Assembly: GCF_046025915.1 (NCBI RefSeq)
Contig: NZ_JAQQFR010000005.1
Coordinates: 62,001-126,000 of the forward strand
DNA from: Herbaspirillum rhizosphaerae_A
GTDB lineage: Bacteria > Pseudomonadota > Gammaproteobacteria > Burkholderiales > Burkholderiaceae_D
Direction of reading: 5' to 3'
DNA: 64,000 bases
The first letter of the stretch is position 1, and each line of letters starts with the position of its first letter. Of the stretch, positions 8,146-16,312 are shown piece after piece. A model generated the notes under the pieces. The model ran no database searches, was not told the DNA's origin, and saw only the letters and a list, made by a program, of their open reading frames with translations. The position numbers were made by a program, and so were the translations under genes.

Positions 8146-11025
8146 ATGGCAAGTAACAACGTAGCCCAATTTGCCACCGAGCTGAAAATGCCGGCGGATT
8201 TGCTACTGACCCAGCTGCGATCTGCCGGAGTTGAAAAAAGCTCCGAGTCCGATCCTTTGTCAAAAGAAGACAAGGACCGTCTCCTGGAGCATCTGCGTCG
8301 CGTGCGCGGAGCAGCTCCGGAAGGCGAAAAGAAAAAAATTACGCTGACCCGTAAAGAAACGACTGAAATCAAGCAAGCTGATTCCACCGGCAAGTCGCGC
8401 ACGATTCAAGTGGAAGTGCGCAAGAAACGCACTTTCATCAAGCGTGACGAACCTGCGGAAGAAGTCACTGCTGTTGCGGCGGTTGTACCTGCAACGGATC
8501 CGGCTGAAATTGAACGTCGTGCTGAAGAGGCGCGTCTTCACGCCGAGCTGATTGCCCGTCAGGAAGCTGATTTGCGCGAGAAGCAAGAACGTCTGGCGCA
8601 ACTCGAAGCGGAGAAAGTTCAGCAAGCCAAGGCTGCTGAAGTCGAGGCGAAAAAAGCTGAGCAAGAAGCCAAGCAGGCTGCGGCGGAAGAAGCCAAGCAG
8701 GCTGCTGCGGAAGCGGCTGAAAAAGCTAAGGCAGATTCCGGTGTCAGCACTGCAGCACCTGTCGCGAAACCTGTAGAAGATACTGCTGCAGAAGAGAAAA
8801 AACGCGCTGCTGCCGAAGAAGCCAAGAAGAAGGCTGCTCAGGTCGCCAAAGAAGCTACAGAACGCGCCGCTGCTGCCGAGCGCGCCCGTAAGGCTGTGGA
8901 AGACGAAGTCGCTCAGATCAAGGCCATGATGAATGCGCCGCGTCGTGTGGTGAAGGCTCCTGAGCCTGCCCCGGCACCTGCTGCGACCAAGACATCCGAA
9001 GGCACCTTGCACAAGCCGGCTGATAAAAAGCCTGGTGAGAAGAAAGACGACAAGAAGGCGCCTGTCGCCGTCGACAAGAAGTCGATCAAGTCGGCCAATG
9101 TCTCGTCGACCTGGCAAGACGATGCTGCCAAGAAGCGCGGTACCGGCATGAAGACACGCGGCAACACCGGCACTGGTGGCCGTGATGGCTGGCGCGCTGG
9201 TCCGAAGGGCCGCCGCAATTCGCATCACGACGACCATGAAAGCAATTTCCAGGCACCGACTGAAGCGGTCATCAAGGACGTGCACGTTCCGGAAACCATC
9301 ACTGTCGCTGAAATCGCGCACAAGATGTCGGTCAAGGCTTCCGAAGTCATCAAGCATCTGATGAAGCTGGGCCAGATGGTCACCATCAACCAGGTTCTGG
9401 ATCAGGAAACCGCCATGATCGTGGTGGAAGAAATGGGTCATCGCGCTCATCCTGCCAAGCTGGACGATCCTGAAGCATTGCTGGAAGAAGGCGTTGAGCA
9501 TCCGGACGCAGAAATGTTGCCACGCGCACCGGTTGTTACCGTCATGGGTCACGTTGACCATGGTAAAACCTCGCTGCTGGATTACATCCGTCGCGCCAAG
9601 GTTGCATCCGGCGAAGCTGGCGGCATTACTCAGCATATCGGCGCATACCACGTGGAAACACCGCGCGGCATGATCACCTTCCTCGACACTCCGGGCCACG
9701 AAGCGTTTACCGCAATGCGTGCCCGTGGCGCCAAGGCGACCGACATCGTTATTCTGGTGGTGGCAGCCGACGACGGCGTGATGCCGCAAACCAAGGAAGC
9801 AATCGCTCACGCGAAGGCTGGTGGTGTACCGCTGGTTGTGGCGATCAATAAGATCGACAAGCAAGGCGCCAATCTGGATCGCGTCAAGCAGGAACTGGTC
9901 GCTGAAGGCGTCGTGCCTGAAGAATACGGTGGCGAATCGCCATTCATCTCCGTGTCTGCGAAGACCGGCGAAGGCATCGACTCCCTGCTGGAAAACGTGT
10001 TGCTGCAAGCCGAAGTGCTGGAGTTGAAAGCTGCTGTTGACGTCCCGGCTAAGGGCCTGGTCATCGAAGCCAAGCTCGACAAGGGTCGCGGTCCGGTGGC
10101 AACGATTCTGGTGCAGTCCGGTACGCTGAAGCGCGGCGACGTGGTGCTGGCAGGTTCGGCCTACGGTCGTGTCCGTGCGATGCTGGACGAAAGCGGCAAG
10201 AGCATTACCGAAGCCGGTCCGTCGATCCCTGTTGAAATTCAGGGTCTGACTGAAGTGCCGAGCGCCGGTGAAGAAGTACTGGTCATGACGGATGAGCGCA
10301 AAGCGCGCGAAATCGGCCTGTTCCGCCAAGGCAAGTTCCGCGACGTCAAGTTGGCCAAGCAGCAAGCCGCGAAGCTGGAAAACATGTTCGAACAGATGGC
10401 CGAAGGCGAGGTCAAGAACCTGCCGATGATCATCAAGACCGACGTGCAAGGTTCGCAAGAAGCGCTGGTGCAATCGCTGCAAAAACTGTCCACCGCCGAA
10501 GTGCGTGTTCAGGTGGTGCATGCAGCAGTCGGTGGTATTTCCGAAAACGACGTCAACCTCGCGGTGGCATCGAAGGCGGTCATCATCGGCTTCAACACCC
10601 GTGCCGACGCATCTGCCCGTAAGCTGGCCGAAGCCAATGGCGTCGACATCCGCTACTACAACATCATTTACGATGCTGTGGACGAAGTAAAAGCGGCGAT
10701 GTCGGGCATGCTGGCACCGGAGAAGCGCGAACAGGCCTTGGGTCTGGTCGAGATTCGCCAGGTGTTCGTGGTCAGCAAGGTCGGTTCGATTGCAGGTTGC
10801 TACGTGCTGGAAGGTCTCGTCAAGCGAGGTTCCTCGGTACGTCTGTTGCGCAACAACGTGGTCTTGTGGACCGGCGAGCTGGATTCGCTCAAGCGCTTCA
10901 AGGACGACGTCAAGGAAGTCAAATCGGGCTTCGAGTGCGGTCTGTCGTTGAAGAACTACAACGATATCCAGGAAGGCGATCAGCTGGAGATTTTCGAAGT
11001 ACAGGAAGTCGCACGTACTTTGTAA
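8146..11025 (+). CDS. infB: Translation initiation factor IF-2
   Basis: GTPase that brings initiator tRNA to the 30S subunit. The 959-residue protein has an IF2-N domain (about 1-50), a long charged alanine/lysine/glutamate-rich coiled region (about 110-290), then the G domain with GHVDHGKT (from residue 468), DTPGH (near 514) and NKID (near 568), and the C-terminal IF-2 domains. A good ribosome site (AGAGGA) precedes the ATG. It lies 50 bases after nusA in the same operon. Confidence 0.97.
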   Translation: MASNNVAQFATELKMPADLLLTQLRSAGVEKSSESDPLSKEDKDRLLEHLRRVRGAAPEGEKKKITLTRKETTEIKQADSTGKSRTIQVEVRKKRTFIKRDEPAEEVTAVAAVVPATDPAEIERRAEEARLHAELIARQEADLREKQERLAQLEAEKVQQAKAAEVEAKKAEQEAKQAAAEEAKQAAAEAAEKAKADSGVSTAAPVAKPVEDTAAEEKKRAAAEEAKKKAAQVAKEATERAAAAERARKAVEDEVAQIKAMMNAPRRVVKAPEPAPAPAATKTSEGTLHKPADKKPGEKKDDKKAPVAVDKKSIKSANVSSTWQDDAAKKRGTGMKTRGNTGTGGRDGWRAGPKGRRNSHHDDHESNFQAPTEAVIKDVHVPETITVAEIAHKMSVKASEVIKHLMKLGQMVTINQVLDQETAMIVVEEMGHRAHPAKLDDPEALLEEGVEHPDAEMLPRAPVVTVMGHVDHGKTSLLDYIRRAKVASGEAGGITQHIGAYHVETPRGMITFLDTPGHEAFTAMRARGAKATDIVILVVAADDGVMPQTKEAIAHAKAGGVPLVVAINKIDKQGANLDRVKQELVAEGVVPEEYGGESPFISVSAKTGEGIDSLLENVLLQAEVLELKAAVDVPAKGLVIEAKLDKGRGPVATILVQSGTLKRGDVVLAGSAYGRVRAMLDESGKSITEAGPSIPVEIQGLTEVPSAGEEVLVMTDERKAREIGLFRQGKFRDVKLAKQQAAKLENMFEQMAEGEVKNLPMIIKTDVQGSQEALVQSLQKLSTAEVRVQVVHAAVGGISENDVNLAVASKAVIIGFNTRADASARKLAEANGVDIRYYNIIYDAVDEVKAAMSGMLAPEKREQALGLVEIRQVFVVSKVGSIAGCYVLEGLVKRGSSVRLLRNNVVLWTGELDSLKRFKDDVKEVKSGFECGLSLKNYNDIQEGDQLEIFEVQEVARTL

Positions 11026-11045
11026 TCCGCAAGCAACAAGAAGGG

Positions 11046-11079
11046 CGGGCAGTCTGGCATTAAGCCGGATGCCTGCCCG
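11046..11079 (+). terminator. GC-rich hairpin between infB and rbfA
   Basis: CGGGCAG pairs with CTGCCCG (11046-11052 with 11073-11079), and TCTGGC/GCCGGA extends the stem. Only three T residues follow, so it may be a weak terminator or an RNA stability element rather than a full stop. Confidence 0.45.
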
Positions 11080-11199
11080 GTTTCATTCAGGTTTCACGAA
11101 ATTCAACAATTGCAGTTCAATGCCGGCCAAGTCTGACGTGGTGCAATTATCGAGAGATATTGCCGCGCAGGGCGAGTCGGCCGAGGTCAGTTTCTCAGC

Positions 11200-11589
11200 A
11201 TGGCAAAACACAGTAAATCCATTCCAGGGCGCGGTCTGCGCGTCGCCGATCAGATTCAGCGCGATCTGTCGGAAATCATCGCATTCGAGTTGAAAGACCC
11301 GCGTGTGGGGATGGTCACGATCACTGAAGTGCAAGTGACGCCGGACTATGCGCATGCCAAGATTTTCTTTACGACGTTGAAAGACGACAAGCAGGCTATT
11401 CAGGATACGCTTACCGGCCTGTCCAAGGCTTCCGGTTTCCTGCGTGGTCAATTGGGCCGCCGTCTGAGTATTCATACATTGCCTGACTTACATTTTGTGC
11501 ACGATAACTCGACTGTGCGCGGCATCGAAATGTCGCGTCTGATCGACGAGGCTAACGCCACGCGTGCCAAGGATGCCGACGAAAACTGA
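11200..11589 (+). CDS. rbfA: 30S ribosome-binding factor A (RbfA)
   Basis: Small KH-type factor that binds the 5' region of 16S rRNA during 30S assembly and cold adaptation. The 129-residue product has the family's start (GRGLRVADQIQRDLSEIIAFEL) and conserved DPRVGMVTITEV. It follows infB after a 174-base gap containing a hairpin, and precedes truB, the usual order. Confidence 0.95.
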   Translation: MAKHSKSIPGRGLRVADQIQRDLSEIIAFELKDPRVGMVTITEVQVTPDYAHAKIFFTTLKDDKQAIQDTLTGLSKASGFLRGQLGRRLSIHTLPDLHFVHDNSTVRGIEMSRLIDEANATRAKDADEN

Positions 11590-11669
11590 GTTTTTCACGA
11601 TGGCCTGATGCTTCAGAGTGAAGCACGCCATCGCCGCATCGATCGACGATTTCTCCGGATTTGACACAC

Positions 11670-12623
11670 ATGGCGCATTCTTCGCCTTCGCAACCTCGCC
11701 CTCCCAAGATTCCGCGCGTGCCCGTACATGGTGTGCTGCTGCTGGATAAATCAGTGGGCTGGTCCAGTAATGACGCATTGATCAAAGCCAAGCGCCTGCT
11801 CAACGCGCTAAAGGCTGGGCATACCGGTACGCTTGATCCATTTGCGACCGGCTTGCTGCCTTTGTGCTTCGGCGAGGCGACCAAGTTTTCGCAGGACTTG
11901 CTGGAAGCGGACAAGACCTATGAGGCGTTTGTCCATCTGGGTATCGTCACCAATACCGGCGACACCGAAGGTGAGGTGCTCAGCACCAAGCCCGTTGATG
12001 TCAGCCTTGCGCAGATCGAGTCGGCGTTGCAGCAGTTTCGCGGCGAGATTTCGCAGGTGCCGCCGATGCATTCCGCGCTCAAGCGCGACGGCAAGCCTTT
12101 ATACGAATATGCGCGCGCAGGTATCACGCTGGAGCGTGAAGCACGCAAGGTGACGATTCATCAGTTGGAGCTGCTCGGCTATGAAGCGCCTTTTTTGCGT
12201 ATCCGTGTGATGTGCAGCAAGGGCACCTATATTCGCGTGCTTGGCGAAGATATCGGCGCATTGCTTGGTTGCGGCGCCCACTTGAATCAATTGCGCCGTA
12301 CCGGTGTCGGTGCGTTGACGCTGGAGGGCAGCGTAACGCTGGATCAGTTCATCGCCTTCGAAGATAGCGAGCGCGCACAAGCTTTGCTGCCGGTGGATGG
12401 TTTGCTGACGACATTTCCGGCGGTGATGCTGACGGATGTGCTGACCGAGCGTTTTTTGCACGGACAGCGTCTGGCGCTTGGCAAGGAAGGTATTGCATTG
12501 CCCGCAGAATCAGGCCGGGCAAGGGTTTATCAGGAAAGTAACGGGCGCCTTCTGGGCACCGGTTTAATGCAGGAATTCGGCATACTGGCGCCGGAAAGGC
12601 TGATTTCGACTTTGTCGAACTAG
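11670..12623 (+). CDS. truB: tRNA pseudouridine(55) synthase TruB
   Basis: Makes pseudouridine 55 in the T-loop of tRNAs. The 317 residues contain the catalytic motif GHTGTLDPFATGLLPLC with the aspartate at residue 56, and a C-terminal PUA-like region. I chose the ATG at 11670; an in-frame TTG lies three codons earlier. It follows rbfA in the nusA-infB block. Confidence 0.95.
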   Translation: MAHSSPSQPRPPKIPRVPVHGVLLLDKSVGWSSNDALIKAKRLLNALKAGHTGTLDPFATGLLPLCFGEATKFSQDLLEADKTYEAFVHLGIVTNTGDTEGEVLSTKPVDVSLAQIESALQQFRGEISQVPPMHSALKRDGKPLYEYARAGITLEREARKVTIHQLELLGYEAPFLRIRVMCSKGTYIRVLGEDIGALLGCGAHLNQLRRTGVGALTLEGSVTLDQFIAFEDSERAQALLPVDGLLTTFPAVMLTDVLTERFLHGQRLALGKEGIALPAESGRARVYQESNGRLLGTGLMQEFGILAPERLISTLSN

Positions 12624-12725
12624 CGGCTCATAGCAGCAGTAATTGCGGTACTCGCCAGTTGGAATGAAAGTACAGCAACTCTTTGAAATTATTAGGCTTT
12701 TTAAAGTTCGTGCGTCGCAGCATGT

Positions 12726-12731
12726 TATAAT
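12726..12731 (+). promoter_or_regulatory. Extended -10 element upstream of typA
   Basis: A consensus TATAAT preceded by TGT gives an extended -10 (TGnTATAAT), 40 bases before the typA ATG. No clear -35 is present, which is common for extended -10 promoters. It suggests typA also has its own promoter besides readthrough from truB. Confidence 0.55.
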
Positions 12732-12771
12732 GCGCGCCTCTCAGGATTCGGCAGACCAACTTAACTCAATC

Positions 12772-14607
12772 ATGTCAAACAATAAACGCGCTATTCGCAA
12801 CATCGCCATCATCGCCCACGTTGACCATGGCAAAACCACCCTCGTCGACCAATTGCTGCGCCAGTCCGGTACTTTCCGCGACAACCAGCAGGTTGATGCC
12901 CGCGTGATGGATTCGAACGATATCGAAAAAGAACGCGGCATTACCATTCTGTCGAAGAACTGCGCCGTGGAATACAAGGGTACGCACATCAACATCGTCG
13001 ATACCCCAGGCCACGCCGACTTCGGCGGTGAAGTGGAGCGCGTGCTGTCGATGGTCGACAGCGTGTTGTTGCTGGTTGATGCGCAAGAAGGTCCGATGCC
13101 GCAAACGCGTTTCGTGACGCGCAAGGCGCTGGCGCTGGGTCTGAAGCCTATCGTTGTGGTCAACAAGATCGATCGCGAAAACGCTGATCCGCAAAAGGCA
13201 GTCAACGCGACTTTCGAACTGTTCGACAAGCTCGGTGCAACCGACGAGCAACTGGATTTCCCAATCGTGTACGCATCCGGCTTCAAGGGCTACGCAGGTC
13301 TGGAAGATACCGTTCGTGACGGCAATATGGAGCCGCTGTTCGACGCGATCCTGGAACACGTTCCTGCGCGTGAAGATGACCCGGATGGTCCGCTGCAACT
13401 GCAAATCACTTCGCTGGAATACTCTTCCTACGTCGGCAAGATCGGCGTTGGCCGTATCCTGCGCGGTCGCGTCAAAGCACTGCAAGACGTGATCTGGATG
13501 AACGGTCCCGATGACAAGCCAACCAAGGCACGTATTAATCAAGTGCTGACTTTCCGCGGTCTGGATCGCGTGATCGTTGACGAGGCACTTGCCGGCGACA
13601 TCGTCTTGATCAACGGTATTGAAGAAATCAGCATTGGCTCGACCATCTGTGCTCCGGATTCGCCGGAAGGCCTGCCGATGCTCAAGATTGACGAGCCGAC
13701 ACTGACCATGAACTTCATGGTTAACAATTCGCCGCTGGCCGGCCGCGAAGGCAAGTTCGTGACGACACGTCAGATTCGTGATCGTCTGGATCGCGAACTG
13801 AAAGCCAACATGGCGCTACGCGTCGTTCAAGCTGAAAACGACGACTCGACCTACGAAGTGTCGGGTCGCGGCGAGTTGCATCTGACGATTCTGATCGAAA
13901 ACATGCGTCGCGAAGGCTACGAGCTGGCCGTGTCGCGCCCACGCGTCGTGTTCAAGATGGTGGATGGCGTGCGCCACGAGCCGTATGAAAACCTGACCGT
14001 CGACGTCGAAGAAACCAGCCAGGGCGGTGTCATGGAAGAACTGGGTCGTCGTCGCGGCGATCTGCAAAATATGGAACCGGACGGCAAGGGTCGTGTTCGT
14101 CTGGAATACCGTATTCCTGCACGTGGCCTGATCGGCTTCCAGGGCGAATTCATGACGCTGACGCGCGGTACCGGCTTGATGAGCCACGTGTTCGACGAAT
14201 ACGCTCCTGTTGACAACAGCAAGGGCGAACTTGGTGGCCGTCGTAATGGCGTGCTGATTTCGCAAGACGACGGTGCTGCCGTTGCTTACGCGATCTGGAA
14301 ACTGCAAGACCGCGGCCGTATGTTCGTCAGCCACAATGATCCGGTCTACGAAGGCATGATCATCGGTATTCACTCGCGCGACAACGATCTGGTCGTGAAC
14401 CCGATCAAGGGCAAGCAATTGACCAACGTTCGCTCGTCGGGTACCGACGAAGCCGTGCGCCTGGTGCCGCCTATCGAAATGTCGCTGGAATACGCTGTTG
14501 AATTCATCGACGACGACGAACTGGTTGAAGTCACACCGAAGAGCATTCGCCTGCGCAAGCGTTTCCTGAAGGAACATGAGCGTAAAAAGGCATCCCGCGA
14601 CGCGTAA
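12772..14607 (+). CDS. typA: Translational GTPase TypA/BipA
   Basis: Ribosome-associated GTPase of the EF-G/LepA class, involved in 50S assembly and stress or cold growth. The 611-residue protein has AHVDHGKTT near residues 15-23, DTPGHADFGGEVERV, NKID, and the BipA C-terminal domain. An upstream in-frame extension to 12643 is unlikely because the true N-terminus MSNNKRAIRNIAIIAHVDHG matches the family and an extended -10 lies within the extension. Confidence 0.95.
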   Translation: MSNNKRAIRNIAIIAHVDHGKTTLVDQLLRQSGTFRDNQQVDARVMDSNDIEKERGITILSKNCAVEYKGTHINIVDTPGHADFGGEVERVLSMVDSVLLLVDAQEGPMPQTRFVTRKALALGLKPIVVVNKIDRENADPQKAVNATFELFDKLGATDEQLDFPIVYASGFKGYAGLEDTVRDGNMEPLFDAILEHVPAREDDPDGPLQLQITSLEYSSYVGKIGVGRILRGRVKALQDVIWMNGPDDKPTKARINQVLTFRGLDRVIVDEALAGDIVLINGIEEISIGSTICAPDSPEGLPMLKIDEPTLTMNFMVNNSPLAGREGKFVTTRQIRDRLDRELKANMALRVVQAENDDSTYEVSGRGELHLTILIENMRREGYELAVSRPRVVFKMVDGVRHEPYENLTVDVEETSQGGVMEELGRRRGDLQNMEPDGKGRVRLEYRIPARGLIGFQGEFMTLTRGTGLMSHVFDEYAPVDNSKGELGGRRNGVLISQDDGAAVAYAIWKLQDRGRMFVSHNDPVYEGMIIGIHSRDNDLVVNPIKGKQLTNVRSSGTDEAVRLVPPIEMSLEYAVEFIDDDELVEVTPKSIRLRKRFLKEHERKKASRDA

Positions 14608-14814
14608 TGTAAGTTGCGTCAGCGGCGTGACAGTCCGGACACAGTTTGCTGTTGTCCTGGCTGGAAGGGCGGAGATGGGGCATTTTGTTAGTTTGCGAGT
14701 TGTTGATATTGGATTTGTGAATATCTGATATCAGCACAATAAAGCAGACAGTTATGATGCGGTGCCATATAGTTACACCTGTCTCCTCCAATTTCCTCCT
14801 AAAGAATTGGATTT

Positions 14815-14849
14815 AAGCCCGCAACCGAAAGGTGAGCGGGTTTTTTTTT
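14815..14849 (+). terminator. Intrinsic terminator downstream of typA
   Basis: AAGCCCGC pairs with GCGGGTTT (14815-14822 with 14836-14843, one G-T pair), and T residues run through 14849. It ends typA transcription or a small RNA encoded just upstream. Confidence 0.75.
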
Positions 14850-14864
14850 GCCCCGATATTTTTT

Positions 14865-14915
14865 ACGGCAATCTCTTGCAGACAGGCGCTTACGCCGCCA
14901 TTCTCAGATTGCCGT
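14865..14915. repeat. 10-bp inverted repeat enclosing a small hairpin
   Basis: ACGGCAATCT (14865-14874) and AGATTGCCGT (14906-14915) are perfect complements. Between them GGCG/CGCC (14885-14896) forms a second stem. No T-run follows on either strand. Role unknown. Confidence 0.6.
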
Positions 14916-15068
14916 TGTAGAAAAGTGATGTCATTTCCCTACAGTTTTAGCCAGATTTTTATCTGAGCACCGAAATTGTGCGATGCGAAATGACTAATGC
15001 TGGTTTGTGGTGCAGAATCACCCCCGCAGTATAAAAATCCTATCTCTCAAGAGGATAGAGGGGACACC

Positions 15069-15100
15069 AGCCCGCAACGTGCAAGCGTTGCGGGCTTTCT
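15069..15100 (+). terminator. Strong hairpin with short T-rich tail upstream of dusA
   Basis: AGCCCGCAACG and CGTTGCGGGCT form a perfect 11-bp stem (15069-15079 with 15086-15096), followed by TTCTATTT. It lies about 110 bases before dusA and could end a small RNA or act in the dusA leader. Confidence 0.65.
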
Positions 15101-15106
15101 ATTTGT

Positions 15107-15146
15107 AACTCGCTTGAAGGCCTGCTGCGAAGCCTTCAAGCGAGTT
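15107..15146. repeat. Perfect 15-bp inverted repeat before dusA
   Basis: AACTCGCTTGAAGGC (15107-15121) and its exact complement (15132-15146) flank a 10-base loop. No T-run follows. It starts only 11 bases after the stem of the preceding terminator hairpin, so the two could form alternating structures. Confidence 0.65.
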
Positions 15147-15207
15147 CGACGATGACGATGGTGTGTAGCTTCCCGGCATGACCCCGGGATCTCATTAGGA
15201 AAAGTGC

Positions 15208-16215
15208 ATGTCTTACGGACCAAGAACAATCAGCGTAGCGCCCATGATGGATTGGACCGATCGGCACTGCCGCGTCTTCCATCGTCAGATTACGCGCCAT
15301 ACCTGGCTTTACACCGAAATGGTCACGACCGGTGCGCTGTTGTACGGCGACGTCGGGCGCCATCTCAATTTCAGCGATGAAGAACATCCCGTCGCCCTGC
15401 AACTCGGCGGCAGCGAGCCTGCCGATCTGGCCAAGAGTGCCAAGCTTGGCGAGCAATGGGGCTATGATGAGATCAACCTGAATTGCGGTTGCCCCTCCGA
15501 GCGCGTGCAGAAGGGCGCTTTCGGCGCCTGCCTGATGGCCGAACCGACCTTGGTCGCCGATTGCGTGAAAGCCATGCGCGACGCCGTATCCATCGACGTT
15601 ACCGTAAAGCATCGTATCGGGATCGATGACGTCGAATCCTATGAATTCGTGCGCGACTTTGTCGGCAAGATCGCTGAGGCCGGCAGCAAGACCTTCATCG
15701 TTCACGCCCGCAACGCGATCCTGAAAGGCCTGAGCCCGAAGGAAAACCGCGAAATCCCACCGCTCAAGTACGACTACGCGTATCGCCTCAAGCACGATTT
15801 TCCGGAACTGGAAATCCTGATCAACGGCGGCATCAAGACCGTACCGGAGATCGACGAACATCTCAAGCACGTGGATGGCGTTATGCTGGGGCGCGAGGCG
15901 TATCACAACCCTTTCCTCATGGCCGGTTTCGATGCCCGCTATTACGCCGGACTCGACGGCGGTATTCAGGCCAATCGCAGCGAAGTGATCGAAGCAATGA
16001 TTGCCTATGCAAGCGCACAACTTGCACAGCACGGCGACGGCGGCAAAGGCTTGCGTCTCAACAGCATCACGCGCCACATGCTCGGTCTGATGGCTGGCAT
16101 GCCCGGCGCGCGCGCATTCCGCCAGACTTTGTCCGATTCCAAGCGGCTGGCGCTGGGTGATCCGGCCTTGCTGATGGAAGCGTTGTCGCATACGCAACTG
16201 GTCACGCTGGAATAA
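15208..16215 (+). CDS. dusA: tRNA-dihydrouridine synthase A
   Basis: FMN-dependent enzyme that reduces uridines in the tRNA D-loop (U20/U20a for DusA). The 335 residues show the DusA start APMMDWTDRHCR, the catalytic-cysteine motif NLNCGCPSERVQKGAFGACLM, the FMN/tRNA-binding VKHRIGID, and NGGIKT in the barrel. The AGGAAAAGTGC before the ATG gives a fair ribosome site. It stands alone downstream of a hairpin-rich gap. Confidence 0.94.
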   Translation: MSYGPRTISVAPMMDWTDRHCRVFHRQITRHTWLYTEMVTTGALLYGDVGRHLNFSDEEHPVALQLGGSEPADLAKSAKLGEQWGYDEINLNCGCPSERVQKGAFGACLMAEPTLVADCVKAMRDAVSIDVTVKHRIGIDDVESYEFVRDFVGKIAEAGSKTFIVHARNAILKGLSPKENREIPPLKYDYAYRLKHDFPELEILINGGIKTVPEIDEHLKHVDGVMLGREAYHNPFLMAGFDARYYAGLDGGIQANRSEVIEAMIAYASAQLAQHGDGGKGLRLNSITRHMLGLMAGMPGARAFRQTLSDSKRLALGDPALLMEALSHTQLVTLE

Positions 16216-16312
16216 TCCGCCAGCCTGCCTGATCATGCATGAATGCGGCATGAATGAAGTGATAAGCCGACCGCAAATCCTTTAAAATACGGGGCTACTG
16301 AGGGAATTCTTT

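Larger units (their letters stand above)
14608..15207. other. 600-base hairpin-rich gap between typA and dusA
   Basis: No convincing protein gene is present. From left to right it holds a small hairpin after typA (GGACA..TGTCC near 14637), a possible promoter near 14703-14731 (TTGATA, 17 bases, TGATAT), a stem TCCAATT/AATTGGA (14787-14811), a strong intrinsic terminator (14815-14849), a 10-bp inverted repeat (14865-14915), a second terminator (15069-15100) and a 15-bp inverted repeat (15107-15146). One or two small RNAs are plausible. Confidence 0.5.

Noticed and set aside
6551..8263. 570-codon open frame antisense to nusA
   Set aside because: It is a complement of a clear NusA gene with no own motifs.
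8260..10521. Long 753-codon open frame antisense to infB
   Set aside because: It mirrors infB codon structure on the other strand, has no recognisable domain and no ribosome site. High-GC third positions create such antisense frames.
14531..14791. 86-codon minus-strand frame overlapping the typA end
   Set aside because: It overlaps typA, has no ribosome site, and covers the hairpin-rich intergenic DNA. The non-coding explanation is better.
16216..16312. FMN riboswitch before ribB
   Set aside because: Only 97 bases separate dusA and ribB, and none of the conserved RFN-element strings are present.
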